From Macrostomum hystrix (Eukaryota; Platyhelminthes; Macrostomidae), in NCBI GenBank assembly GCA_950097015.1, contig CATNEN010000001.1:11120001-11184000 (forward strand): a stretch of DNA of 64,000 nt, read 5' to 3'. Under the pieces are notes generated by a model. The model saw only the letters and a list, made by a program, of their open reading frames with translations, made no database searches and was not told the DNA's origin. Below are positions 46,770 to 60,300 of this stretch, in pieces. The position numbers and the translations under genes are program-made. How positions within the stretch are numbered: position 1 is the first letter of the stretch; each line of letters starts with the position of its first letter.

Positions 46770-49413
46770 TTAGTGTCTATTAATTCGCACAAGATACAGA
46801 GCTCGCTCAGTGAGCACCAAAATTCTAGAATCGCAGCAGGCGAATCCGATCAACGCATCTTGAGTAGCCAGCGACACCACCTGCTGCGAGGAGCGCTCGG
46901 CAATCACCCGGCCAGTTTGCCGATTTCTCAACTGAGTGTCGGCCGGCCGAGGGCTGTGATAGACGTACACGTGCCGGAAGCAGTCGCACACGGCCGCGTA
47001 GCCGAAGCTGGGCGCGCAGGCGACAAATTTGGCATCAGTTTTAGAGGCTCGAACGAACCCGAAGGCATGAAATGTGGCCACGTGCTGCCAGATTTGGGTT
47101 CCACTGCCGCCGCCGGCCGATGGCTCGGACAGACCGGCGCTGTCAGGACGCCAGAGAATGCCATCCACATCGCGGCGCAGGCAGAGGTAGGGCGGCTCGC
47201 CAGGTGTTACGCGAGTGGCAAAGAGCCACTGGGTGGAGTCGAGGGCTGGAGAGGGAGGAGACAGTATTAAAGTTGAGATGGAGTCATGTGGGTGTCTAAG
47301 GGAAGGAGGTGGATGTCGGAAGGGTGTCTGAGGGAGGGAGGTGGATGTCGGAGGGGTGTCTGAGGGAGAGAGGTGGATGTCGGAGGGGTGTCTGAGGGAG
47401 AGAGGTGGATGTCGGAGGGGTGTCTGAGGGAGAGAAGTGGATGTCGGAGGGAGTGATGCGTGTGTCTAAGGGAGTGAGGTGGGTGTCTGAGAGAGAGGTG
47501 GGTATCGGTGGGATTGAGGTGGGTGTGTAAGGGAGTGAAGTGGGTGTCTAGGGAGTGAGCTGGATGTCTAGGGAGTGATGTGGGTGTCTAAGGGAGCGAG
47601 GTGGGTGGCTGAGGGAGCGAGGTGGGTGTCAAAGTGGGTGGGTGAGTGATCGCAGTTGCTGACTAAATGAAGATCTCACCAGTGTGCGCCACCACGCGTT
47701 GTTCTTCACCATCAATCCAAACAAGAGCGCCGCGAGTCAGACCGTCGTCTCCGGAGCCGCCAGCGTCGGGGAAGTCGCAATCTTCCAGCTCCTGGGCGTT
47801 GTAGAGATCTCCGGAGCCGGCAACCAGAGCGGCGGCGGCTGCGGCCGCGGCGGGGTCGGGCAGCTCGGAGCCGCGAGAATCGTTTGTTACTAGGCAGGGC
47901 CATGGAGTGGCCGGGTCGCGCTTGCCAAGCAGGTGCAGCTCGAGCAGGCGAGAATCCGAGTTGGAATCGAACTGCAAGAGTGCGGTTAAACAGGAACCTT
48001 AATTTTCAAAAATCAGCAGAAGGTGCCATAGTTTGATACGACAAAACGGCACTACCGGAGAGCACCTACCGTCCAGGTGCAAGCGTCCTTATCTAAGGCT
48101 TCAAAGAGCGGGCCGTCTAGAATTGGTCGACCGTGAACAGCCACGCGCAGGTGAGTGCCAGTGATGACCACATCTACGTCCGCTTTGCTGACGCCGGGAG
48201 GCAACGGCACGTAGGCGACAATGCTGCCGTCGTCAGCCGATTGGCTCCAGGTGTAGGGCGACGGGACCGACTCCGAAGTCATGGACACTGAAGCCTTGGC
48301 AGTGCGATTACGCTGACTATGGCTGAAGGAATTCAGGTTAAATAAGGACTACATCGTTAGGTGTACACATCAAGGTCAGGTGTACACTTTAAGGTCAGGT
48401 GTACACATCAAGGTCCAGTGTACAAATCAAGGTCAGGTGTACCCATCAAGGTCAGGCGTGCGCATCAAGGTCAGGTGTACAAATCAAGGTCAGGTGTACA
48501 AATCGCGACATACTCACCCAGGTACACTAGTCGCCTTCTTAGTCTGATTGTCTGGGTTTCCATTGTCACGGCTAAGAAACTCGAACGGTCTGTCGCAGGC
48601 CAGCAGAAGGTGTCGGCAGTCGGCATCGAAGCTGGCATAGTTGGGCACGCAGCTGCTCTCCAGGCTGCGACTGCGCACCTGCTGATAGTCGCTGGAATCG
48701 CCGAAGGCGTCAAACGACAGCCAGTCCAGTACGCACCGGAAGGCGTCGGTATCTGTAGTGTTAGCTTCGCGCACTCGCATTAGCAGGCAGTGCAGCGTCT
48801 TCTTGTTTTGCTGCTGCTGCTGTTGCTGTTTGGCGTATATTAATAGGCCAGGTTCGACTTCAAAGGTTGCTAGAATTTGCCAATCAGTTCGCACAGTCTG
48901 CTGCTGCTGCTTACCATCCTCACCCAGTCCGGCCCGATCGCCGGTGTCAATGACAAACAGCCGCCCGCAGCCATCAGCAGCGCAGGCCGCAGTGTCGCTA
49001 GCGAACAGCAGTGTTGGCTGACACCTGCCAGCTAGGAGCTTCCGATCAGCGGCGTTCGGCAATTGCAGCACGGATCTGGGCGGGTCAGGACTCGAGTCGA
49101 CAACAGTTGTAACTCGCATCACATTCCAATCACTGTCCAGATAATAGGCGCTATCGAAATCCCACGGGTCCAAGCTCAGGTGATTCTGTACACCGTAGGC
49201 TTTCAAATGATCGAAACTGTATTGCCGTTCGGTTAGTTGAGGATTATCGACCCCTCGTGGCAGCTTTAATTCCACAATGCCAGCCTGGTCTAGGGCAAGC
49301 TTGTAGCCTTCAAAATTCGGCTCCAACAAGTCCCGGTTCACTTTCAACTCCGGGTAGATGACAGAGGCGGTTGAAGGCGAGACGGAGCTCGCTGCATCCT
49401 GTTCAGCGGACAT
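46770..49413 (-). CDS. NUDCD1: NudC domain-containing protein 1 (NUDCD1/CML66 homologue), complete
   Basis: Seen: four exons, 48518-49413, 48070-48322, 47680-47971 and 46770-47245, phases 2, 0 and 1, totalling 1,917 bases (638 residues plus TAA). The human protein is 583 residues. The ATG at 49413 begins MSAEQDAASS and leads to LLEPNFEGYKLALD, a family hallmark. Exon 2 carries the CS/NudC fold (YTWSQSADDGSIVAYVPLPP). Exon 3 has NAQELEDCDFPD, and exon 4 RRDVDGILW, WQHVATFHAFGFVRASK and FVACAPSFGYAA, all collinear with NUDCD1. Known: the CS domain links NudC proteins to HSP90 co-chaperoning and dynein biology; NUDCD1 pairs it with a beta-propeller. Extra length comes partly from Gln tracts (QQQQ near 170 and seven Q near 200). 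The intron 1 acceptor is ambiguous by six bases (48322 or 48316), which adds or removes two residues. Confidence 0.93.
47275..47645. repeat. 32-bp and shorter GTGTCTAAGGGAG-type repeats
   Basis: The left half has a 32-bp unit (GTGTCTGAGGGAGAGAGGTG plus GATGTCGGAGGG); the right half decays to shorter GTGGGTGTCTAAGGGAG copies. It fills NUDCD1 intron 3 from about 30 bases inside the acceptor to about 37 bases from the donor. Confidence 0.92.
48358..48510. repeat. 19-bp minisatellite, about 8 copies
   Basis: Unit CAGGTGTACACATCAAGGT. It occupies nearly all of NUDCD1 intron 1, ending about 8 bases from the donor. Confidence 0.93.
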
Positions 49414-49477
49414 GACTAATGCTGAAGACAGATTGACAGGTGTTTCATTGATGCTAAGTATTGCCTGGTCTGTATAT

Positions 49478-49707
49478 CCTACAGTCTGTCTGTATACCCT
49501 GCAGTCTACCTGTCTGTATACCCTACAGCCTATCTGTCTGTATACCCTACAGCCTACCTGTCTGTATACCCTACAGCCTACCTGTCTGTATACCCTACAG
49601 CCTACCTGTCTGTATACCCTACAGCCTACCTGTCTGTATACCCTACAGCCTACCTGTCTGTATACCCTACAGTCTACCTGTCTGTATATCCTACAGTCTA
49701 CCTGTCG
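49478..49707. repeat. 24-bp minisatellite, about 10 copies
   Basis: Unit GCCTACCTGTCTGTATACCC plus TACA, immediately 5' of the NUDCD1 start codon (65 bases away), so probably in the promoter, the leader or a 5' intron. 49708-51339 is AT-rich intergenic DNA without recognisable features. Confidence 0.94.
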
Positions 49708-51339
49708 TATATAGATGTCTGTGGTAAATTGTAAATGAAAAGACTGCGCACAAATTAAAAAATGAATTTTTTAATAAAAAAAAACAAAATTTACATGAAT
49801 ATACTCCAAGTAAAACCAAACACTGCACTGTTAGCCCGCAGGTCAAATATATGGCTGAAAAAATAATTGTTTTAATAATAATCCTGTAATGCAGCATGAC
49901 ACTTGTTGTCAAGCCAACAAACACAGTTAGACAGAAGCATGAAATATTGGTGTTAATATTGTCTGTTATCCAAATGTTTTTACCTTTCAAAACCCGACCA
50001 ATAAATAAGACGAAGATTATCTGCTAAAGAGTTTAGCATAGGATTAAACATATTAATTACTAAAAAAACCAACACGAGTGAAGTAGAAAACTGTTAAAAA
50101 ATACTATACAGAAGCAATTTTTATACACAATTAGCCCACTTTTTTTGCTGTAAAATAAACATTCTCTCTCAGGAAATAAATAAATAAATAAATAAATTTA
50201 TAGGCGCTAAGCTACACACACCGCTACTGAAAGTAGGCAACATAGCAAATTACGCATAATAAAATAGCCTTGATCGAAGTATTATTAAAAATTTCCGTTA
50301 AAACCAGCGCAGCAAAGAAAATTCCTGTTGACATGAAAACAGATTAATAGCCGGATATCACGCGGGAACACAGTTCATAATAGAAAAAAGAAAGAAGCAC
50401 GAATTGTTTAATAAAAAAAACTAAATTTATTTGGTATTTTAGAACACCAAACAATGAAATAGAAGAAGCTTATTTAATTATCAGCGGTAGCAGCAGAAGC
50501 AGCAGCTAACAGTGTTCTAATCAGTCCCCAGTTCTGCAATTTACTCTCAACAATATCAAAATCTCTTATTTTACACAATGCAAAATAGTAAACAAAATAA
50601 AAAAATTTATAGTTGAAAGCCAGACTGACAAAATAAAACTGCTTGAACCCTAAACAAGGAGAATTATAAAACAACAATGCAATAGGCGGACAACGAGACG
50701 GAGGTAAATAATAGGCCACAGAGAACAGCAAGCAAACAGGCTTAAATAATGCGAGTGCACAATTTACAGCGAGACCAAATACACAAGCGCCAACTATAGA
50801 AAGACATCCGAGTCCTCATTGCTAACAATGCGACTAAATCAATAGCCCAGCGGTTTTAGAGTGTTTGAAATTCTCATTTTTTCTTAGAAAACCTACTTAA
50901 CCTAACAAAGCAGCAATAAGGACTTTACTAAAGCCAAACGTGAGCTAGTTTTACATAGAAAGATATAAAGTATGGGTGTTCGAGACTATACATATATATC
51001 AATATGAGCTTCCTTAATATGACCTGCATTATCAAAATTCATCAATATAGTGCTTAAAAATACAGAATAAATCATTGTCTCTTCTTATTAACTGCTATTT
51101 TTTTCCTCTTATATAGATTCTGACGTAGATATAATGCAATATATTATGCACTAAAAAGCAGTATAGATAGCTGATATTCAAAATAGAATCTTTAAACCAA
51201 ATTTACAAGATGAGAATCAAATATATAAAAAAATTGTGCCACAATAATATGTAAACTTATCAAGCAAAACTGTTTTTGTCCTGGTTCTTTACGATGACTG
51301 CGAGAAAGAAGATAAGCCACTATTCAAGAAAGCAATTGT

Positions 51340-54095
51340 AAGAAGGATTCAGTATAGGACAGAGCAGTTGTGAGTAGGATTCAGTATGGGACAGAGCAGT
51401 TGTGAGTAGGATTCAGTATAGGACAGAGCAGTTGTGAGTAGGATTCAGTATGGGGCAGAGCAGTTGTGAGTAGGATTCAGTATGGGACAGAGCAGTTGTG
51501 AGTAGGATTCAGTATAGGACAGAGCAGTTGTGAGTAGGATTCAGTATGGGACAGAGCAGTTGTGAGTAGGATTCAGTATGGGGCAGAGCAGTTGTGAGTA
51601 GGATTCAGTATGGGACAGAGCAGTTGTGAGTAGGATTCAGTATGGGGCAGACCAGTTGTGAGTAGGATTCAGTATAGGACAGAGCAGTTGTGAGTAGGAT
51701 TCAGTATAGGACAGAGCAGTTGTGAGTAGGATTCAGTATGGGGCAGAGCAGTTGTGAGTAGGATTCAGTATAGGACAGAGCAGTTGTGAGTAGGATTCAG
51801 TATGGGACAGAGCAGTTGTGAGTAGGATTCAGTATGGGGCAGACCAGTTGTGAGTAGGATTCAGTATAGGACAGAGCAGTTGTGAGTAGGATTCAGTATA
51901 GGACAGAGCAGTTGTGAGTAGGATTCAGTATGGGGCAGAGCAGTTGTGAGTAGGATTCAGTATAGGACAGAGCAGTTGTGAGTAGGATTCAGTATGGGAC
52001 AGAGCAGTTGTGAGTAGGATTCAGTATAGGACAGAGCAGTTGTGAGTAGGATTCAGTATGGGACAGAGCAGTTGTGAGTAGGATTCAGTATGGGACAGAG
52101 CAGTTGTGAGTAGGATTCAGTATAGGACAGAGCAGTTGTGAGTAGGATTCAGTATGGGACAGAGCAGTTGTGAGTAGGATTCAGTATGGGGCAGAGCAGT
52201 TGTGAGTAGGATTCAGTATGGGACAGAGCAGTTGTGAGAAGGATTCAGTATGGGGCAGACCAGTTGTGAGTAGGATTCAGTATAGGACAGAGCAGTTGTG
52301 AGTAGGATTCAGTATAGGACAGAGCAGTTGTGAGTAGGATTCAGTATGGGGCAGAGCAGTTGTGAGTAGGATTCAGTATGGGACAGGGCAGTTGTGAGAA
52401 GGATTCAGTATGGGGCAGAGCAGTTGTGAGTAGGATTCAGTATGGGACAGAGCAGTTGTGAGAAGGATTCAGTATAGGACAGAGCAGTTGTGAGTAGGAT
52501 TCAGTATGGGACAGAGCAGTTGTGAGTAGGATTCAGTATGGGGCAGAGCAGTTGTGAGTAGGATTCAGTATGGGACAGAGCAGTTGTGAGAAGGATTCAG
52601 TATGGGACAGAGCAGTTGTGAGTAGGATTCAGTATAGGACAGAGCAGTTGTGAGTAGGATTCAGTATGGGACAGAGCAGTTGTGAGTAGGATTCAGTATG
52701 GGGCAGAGCAGTTGTGAGAAGGATTCAGTATGGGACAGAGCAGTTGTGAGTAGGATTCAGTATAGGACAGAGCAGTTGTGAGTAGGATTCAGTATGGGAC
52801 AGAGCAGTTGTGAGTAGGATTCAGTATGGGGCAGAGCAGTTGTGAGTAGGATTCAGTATGGGACAGAGCAGTTGTGAGTAGGATTCAGTATGGGACAGAG
52901 CAGTTGTGAGAAGGATTCAGTATGGGACAGAGCAGTTGTGAGTAGGATTCAGTATAGGACAGAGCAGTTGTGAGTAGGATTCAGTATGGGACAGAGCAGT
53001 TGTGAGTAGGATTCAGTATGGGGCAGAGCAGTTGTGAGAAGGATTCAGTATGGGACAGAGCAGTTGTGAGTAGGATTCAGTATGGGACAGAGCAGTTGTG
53101 AGTAGGATTCAGTATGGGGCAGAGCAGTTGTGAGAAGGATTCAGTATGGGACAGAGCAGTTGTGAGTAGGATTCAGTATGGGGCAGAGCAGTTGTGAGTA
53201 GGATTCAGTATGGGACAGAGCAGTTGTGAGTAGGATTCAGTATAGGACAGAGCAGTTGTGAGTAGGATTCAGTATGGGACAGAGCAGTTGTGAGTAGGAT
53301 TCAGTATAGGACAGAGCAGTTGTGAGTAGGATTCAGTATGGGGCAGAGCAGTTGTGAGTAGGATTCAGTATGGGACAGGGCAGTTGTGAGTAGGATTCAG
53401 TATGGGGCAGGGCAGTTGTGAGTAGGATTCAGTATGGGACAGAGCAGTTGTGAGTAGGATTCAGTATGGGACAGAGCAGTTGTGAGTAGGATTCAGTATG
53501 GGACAGGGCAGTTGTGAGTAGGATTCAGTATGGGGCAGGGCAGTTGTGAGTAGGATTCAGTATGGGACAGAGCAGTTGTGAGTAGGATTCAGTATGGGGC
53601 AGGGCAGTTGTGAGTAGGATTCAGTATGGGACAGAGCAGTTGTGAGAAGGATTCAGTATGGGACAGAGCAGTTGTGAGTAGGATTCAGTATGGGACAGAG
53701 CAGTTGTGAGAAGGATTCAGTATAGGACAGAGCAGTTGTGAGTAGGATTCAGTATGGGACAGAGCAGTTGTGAGTAGGATTCAGTATAGGACAGAGCAGT
53801 TGTGAGTAGGATTCAGTATGGGACAGAGCAGTTGTGAGAAGGATTCAGTATGGGACAGAGCAGTTGTGAGTAGGATTCAGTATGGGGCAGGGCAGTTGTG
53901 AGTAGGATTCAGTATGGGACAGAGCAGTTGTGAGTAGGATTCAGTATGGGACAGAGCAGTTGTGAGTAGGATTCAGTATGGGACAGAGCAGTTGTGAGTA
54001 GGATTCAGTATGGGACAGAGCAGTTGTGAGTAGGATTCAGTATGGGACAGAGCAGTTGTGAGTAGGATTCAGTATGGGACAGCAGTTGTGAGTAG
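51340..54095. repeat. 32-bp minisatellite, about 86 copies
   Basis: Unit TGTGAGTAGGATTCAGTATG plus GGACAGAGCAGT. Variants (GGGGCAG, TATAGGAC, GAGAAGG, GACCAG, GGGCAG) are ordered in recurring blocks. It lies between FBXL20 and NUDCD1, about 220 bases past the FBXL20 stop. Confidence 0.97.
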
Positions 54096-54311
54096 GCAGA
54101 TGACAGAGGAAACTTAAAAAATAAACAGACGTGTTTGAGCTGGTATACTAGAGAAACCAGACAGGACATAAGCAAATCGGTAAATATAAAAATGAAACTC
54201 GACGCAGACCTAGCCGTTATTGATGAGAAAGCATTGCAGTTATGTACACACAGAAGCACACACACAGATCGCACACTGTGAGTTGAGTGACTCAGTCTAG
54301 CCACAGAATGA

Positions 54312-57300
54312 TCAGAGCACTGAGCAGCAACAGCGGCAGTAGCGGCGCCGCCTCGGTTCCGGCTGACCGGGTGGCGTCACCGGAGCAAAATAGGCGTGCA
54401 CTTTTAAATTGGGCAAATGACTAACCAGGCGGCGAATGCCCGACCGAGTGATCTGCTGACAGTCGTACAGATCGATTTGCTGCAGAGCATGGCATGCGAC
54501 TAAATGTTCCAGGGCTGTGTCCGAGATATGCGGACAATTGTCCAACTCCAACACCTGGCATGGCATGGGGGCGATCTGCTTTAGCGATCCTCAGTTCTCC
54601 CCTCACTGTATCCCCAGTTCTCCCCTCACTGTATCCTCAGTTCTCCTCTCACTGCATCCTCAGTTATCCTCTCACTGCATCCTCAGTTCTCCCCTCACTG
54701 CATCCTCAGTTCTCCCCTCACTGCATCCTCAGTTCTCCCCTCACTGCATCCTCAGTTCTCCCCTCACTGCATCCTCAGTTCTCCTCTCACTGCATCCTCA
54801 GTTCTCCCCTCACTGCATCCCCAGTTCTCCCCTCACTGCATCCTCAGTTCTCCTCTCACTGCATCCTCAGTTCTCCCCTCACTGCATCCTCAGTTCTCCC
54901 CTCACTGCATCATCAGTTCTCCCCTCACTGATTCCCCAGTTCTCCCCTCACTGCATCCTCAGTTCTCCTCTCACTGCATCCTCAGTTCTCCCCTCACTGC
55001 ATCCTCAGTTCTCCCCTCACTGAATCCTCAGTTCTCCCCTCACTGCATCCTCAGTTCTCCCCTCACTGCATCCTCAGTTCTCCCCTCACTGCATCCTCAG
55101 TTCTCCTCTCACTGCATCCTCAGTTCTCCCCTCACTGCATCCTCAGTTCTCCCCTCACTGCATCCTCAGTTCTTCCCTCACTGCATCCTCAGTTCTCCCC
55201 TCACTGCATCCTCAGTTCTCCCCTCACTGCATCCTCAGTTCTCCCCTCACTGCATCCTCAGTTCTCCCCTCACTGCATCCTCAGTTCTCCCCTCACTGCA
55301 TCATCAGTTCTCCCCTCACTGATTCCCCAGTTCTCCCCTCACTGCATCCTCAGTTCTCCCTTCACTGCATCCTCAGTTCTCCCCTCACTGCATCCCCAGT
55401 TCTCCCCTCACTGCATCCTCAGTTCTCCCCTCACTGCATCCTCAGTTCTCCCCTCACTGCATCCCCAGTTCTCCCCTCACTGCATCCTCAGTTCTCCCCT
55501 CACTGCATCCTCAGTTCTCCCCTCACTGCATCCTCAGTTCTCCCCTCACTGCATCCCCAGTTCTCCCCTCACTGCATCCTCAGTTCTCCCCTCACTGCAT
55601 CCTCAGTTCTCCCCTCACTGCATCCTCAGTTCTCCCCTCACTGCATCCCCAGTTCTCCCCTCACTGCATCCTCAGTTCTCCCCTCACTGCATCCTCAGTT
55701 CTCCTCTCACTGCATCCTCAGTTCTCCCCTAACTGCATTATCAGTTCTCCCCTCAGTGAATCCCCAGTTCTCCACTCACTGAATCCCCAGTTCTCCCCTC
55801 ACTGCATCATCAGTTCTCCCGTCACTGCATCATCAGTTCTCCCCTCACTGCATCCCCAGTTCTCCCCTCACTGCATCATCAGTTCTCCCCTCACTGAATC
55901 CCCAGTTCTCCACTCACTGAATCCCCAGTTCTCCCCTCATAGCATCCTCAGTTCTCCCCTCACTGCACCATCAGTTCTCCCCTCACTGCATCCTCAGTTC
56001 TCCCCTCACTGTATCCCCAGTTCTCCCCTCACTGCATCCTCAGTTCTCCCCTCACTGCATCCCCAGTTCTCCCCTCACTGCATCCCCAGTTCTCCCCTCA
56101 CTGCATCCCTAGTTCTCGCCTTATTCTACCCCTCATTTCTCCTCTCATTCTACCCCTCAGTCTCCCCTAATTCTACCCCTCAGCCTCCCCTCTGCATTCC
56201 ATTATTCCACCCAGTAGGCTAACCTGAAGACTCTCAGGCGCGCAGAGGCCGCTAGCAAGCTGTCTGATACCATCGTCTGTGAGCAATTCGCAATAAGACA
56301 GTGTCAGAATGCGCAGATGAGAACAGTGAGCCGCTAGGGCGGCCAGGGTGATGTCCGTCACCTGGACGCAGTCTTCCAGGTCCAGGCGCTCTAGCTGGGG
56401 ACAGCCGCGGGCCAGGGCCTGCAGTTGATTGGCTTTGTCGATTGATTTTGACTGCACAGCATTATCGAGTTTATTAGTTGTTATTTTACTGCTTTTAATT
56501 AACATCAGAGTAATGGACATTTTTGCAATTTAATTATTCATCGATTTATCAAAAGTATTATCTACTTAAATATACCTAACGGATTATCGATTGATTTATA
56601 CCTAACGGATTATCGATTGACATATACCTAATGAATTAGCGATTGATTTATACCAAATGGACTATCGATTGACATATACCTAATGGATTATCGATTGATT
56701 TATACCTAATGGATTATCGATTGACATATACCAAATGGATTATCGATTGACATATACCAAACGGATTATCGATTGATTTATACCTAATGGATTATCGATT
56801 GACATATACCAAATGGATTATCGATTGATTTATACCTAACGGATTATCGATTGATTTATACCTAATGGATTATCGATTGATTTATACCTAACGGATTATC
56901 GATTGATTTATACCTAATGGATTATCGATTGATTTATACCTAATGGATTATCGATTGATTTATACCAAACGGATTATCGATTGACATATACCTAATGAAT
57001 TAGCGATTGATTTATACCAAATGGACTATCGATTGACATATACCAAATGGATTATCGATTGACATATACCAAATGGAATATCGATTGACATATACCTAAT
57101 GAATTAGCGATTGATTTATACCAAATGGATTATCGATTGACATATACCAAATGGATTATCGATTGACATATACCAAATGGATTATCGATTGACATATACC
57201 TAATGAATTAGCGATTGATTTATACCAAATGGATTATCGATTGACATATACCAAATGGATTATCGATTGACATATACCAAATGGATTATCGATTGATATA

Positions 57301-60300
57301 TACCAAATGGATTATCGATTGACATATACCAAATGGATTATCGATTGATTTATACCTAACGGATTATCGATTGACATATACCAAATGGATTATCGATTGA
57401 CATATACCTAACGGATTATCGATTGATTTATACCTAACGGATTATCGATTGACATATACCAAATGGATTATCGATTGACATATACCAAATGGATTATCGA
57501 TTGACATATACCAAATGGATTATCGATTGACATATACCAAATGGATTATCGATTGATATATACCAAATGGATTATCGATTGACATATACCAAATGGATTA
57601 TCGATTGACATATACCAAATGGATTATCGATTGACATATACCAAATGGATTATCGATTGACATATACCTAATGGATTATCGATTGATTTATACCTAATGG
57701 ATTATCGATTGATTTATACCTAATGGATTATCGATTGAAATATACCAAATGGATTATCGATTGACATATACCAAATGGATTATCGATTGACATATACCAA
57801 ATGGATTATCGATTGACATATACCAAATGGATTATCGATTGACATATACCAAATGGATTATCGATTGACATATACCAAATGGATTATCGATTGACATATA
57901 CGTAATGGATTATCGATTGATATATACCAAATGGATTATCGATTGACATATACCAAATGGATTATCGATTGACATATACCAAATGGATTATCGATTGACA
58001 TATACCAAATGGATTATCGATTGACATATACCTAATGGATTATCGATTGACATATACCTAATGGAATATCGATTGACATATACCAAATGGATTATCGATT
58101 GACATATACCAAATGGATTATCGATTGACATATACCAAATGGATTATCGATTGACATATACCAAATGGATTATCGATTGACATATACCAAATGGATTATC
58201 GATTGACATATACGTAATGGATTATCGATTGATATATAACAAATGGATTATCGATTGACATATACCAAATGGATTATCGATTGACATATACCAAATGGAT
58301 TATCGATTGACATATACCAAATGGATTATCGATTGACATATACCAAATGGATTATCGATTGACATATACCAAATGGATTATCGATTGACATATACCTAAT
58401 GGATTATCGATTGATTTATACCTAATGGATTATCGATTGATTTATACCTAATGGATTATCGATTGACATATACCTAATGAATTATCGATTGACATATACC
58501 AAATGGATTATCGATTGACATATACCAAATGGATTATCGATTGACATATACCAAATGGATTATCGATTGACATATACCAAATGGATTATCGATTGACATA
58601 TACGTAATGGATTATCGATTGACATATACCTAATGGATTATCGATTGACATATACCAAACGGATTATCGATTCATATTCCAAACCTGGAATCCAGCGTCG
58701 CTTAGCAACCGACAGCCGGCCACTTCGAGGTTGCGCAGTTGGGCGCAGCCGACAGCCAAGCCGGCTAAGCCGGCATCCGTGATGTGGCCGCAATGGGATA
58801 GGCACAGGGTGCGCAGTTCCAGACAATTAGCCCCAAGAGCTTGCATGGCTTCGTCTCTGATATTGTGGCCGCATTCGTACAGCGAGAGAACTCGAAGGCC
58901 TCGGCAACGGCGGCTGAGTTCGGCGACGCCGTGGCTAGTTATCTCGCGACAGCCGCGGAGTAGCAGGGTTGCGAGGTGGGGACAGGACTGGGCTAGGCGG
59001 GTAAGGCCATCGTCAGTGATGTTGCACCAGGACATGTCCAACTCGACTAGGCGCTCGCACCTATGCGCAATTTGTTAGTAAATAAACACATTTAGTTTAG
59101 CACAGGTATCAAGACAGAGGTGGGATTATAATATCCTTCATAAAAGGGGATTAGAGCGTCGGACTCGCGACTTGAAGGTCAGTGGTTCGATTCCCGACTC
59201 CACTGGAAAAATGTGTGTCCTTTTATCAAGACACTTAACTATGCGCTGCTTGAGTTCACCCAGCTGTTATATGGATACCAGCATTAGCTGGGATAATTGA
59301 GGGTGGGTGTAGCGTCCCCCCAGTCCATGGACTGAACAGCCGTGCGCAGCCTTCACATGCGCAGCGCAATAGCTGCGGCTGTGCTGTCGGCTGCACATCT
59401 GACCCTATATTATCGGGTGACTAGTCGGGGTGACTGGTGGCAAAAACACCAATATAGGAATCACTTTTCTGCTTACAAAATGTCATCATGTAAGCATGTC
59501 GGCTATGATTGTTGACAATATTGTATTGATTATTGGTTTTTAAAAAACCAATATGGATTCACCGTAAATGCTTATAAAGATCAATGTCCTTGTCACCAGT
59601 ATCTTCGACAATAATCGCTGAATATCTCGACGATGCTGACATCGGACGGCTTTGAAAGTTCATCGTAAAGGGCAGAATCGTGAAGGATACTGGCATAGGG
59701 ATAACATTCCTCTCATTAACACTTCATACGATACCAGGGATAAAAACATGCGATAGAATCAGGAGCTCACTTAGCCAAAAATTTAACTCCCTCGTCTGAA
59801 ATGTTAGAAATGGAGTTCACTTTCAGGCTAATTAATTTCTGACAGCTGCGAATATGCTTGCAGGCCTCGTTAGTAAGCTTGCGACAGTCCGATAGATTCA
59901 ATCGTTCCAGGTTAACGCAGTGATAGCTGAATGCGCGCATTGCCGAGTCGTTCAGATTCTGGCAGCCGCGCAAATTAAGACTGCGCAAGAATCCGCCGCA
60001 TCTCTTGGCCAGGGTCTCCACCATGGCGCCAGTGATATCTTTGCCGTATTCGAATAGGCTAACATTCTGCCAGATACTCCCGTCGAATGCCAATTGGTGC
60101 CAGAATTTGCACACAAGAGAGCAGCGACAGAGTGTGACAATATCCAAATGGCTGAATATGCGAAGGATCATCTCTTTAGGTAGGCGGTCGTTGATATTTA
60201 ACGGTTCAGCAACTGGAAGAAGTGGCACAGAGCCAAGTTTGCTAGTACTGCCGCTGGCGCCGTTGCTACTGCCTGGGGCGCTTCCGCTACCATTGTTATT

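Noticed and set aside
46734-47270. Plus-strand reading frame of 178 codons
   Set aside because: It is the antisense shadow of NUDCD1 exon 4.
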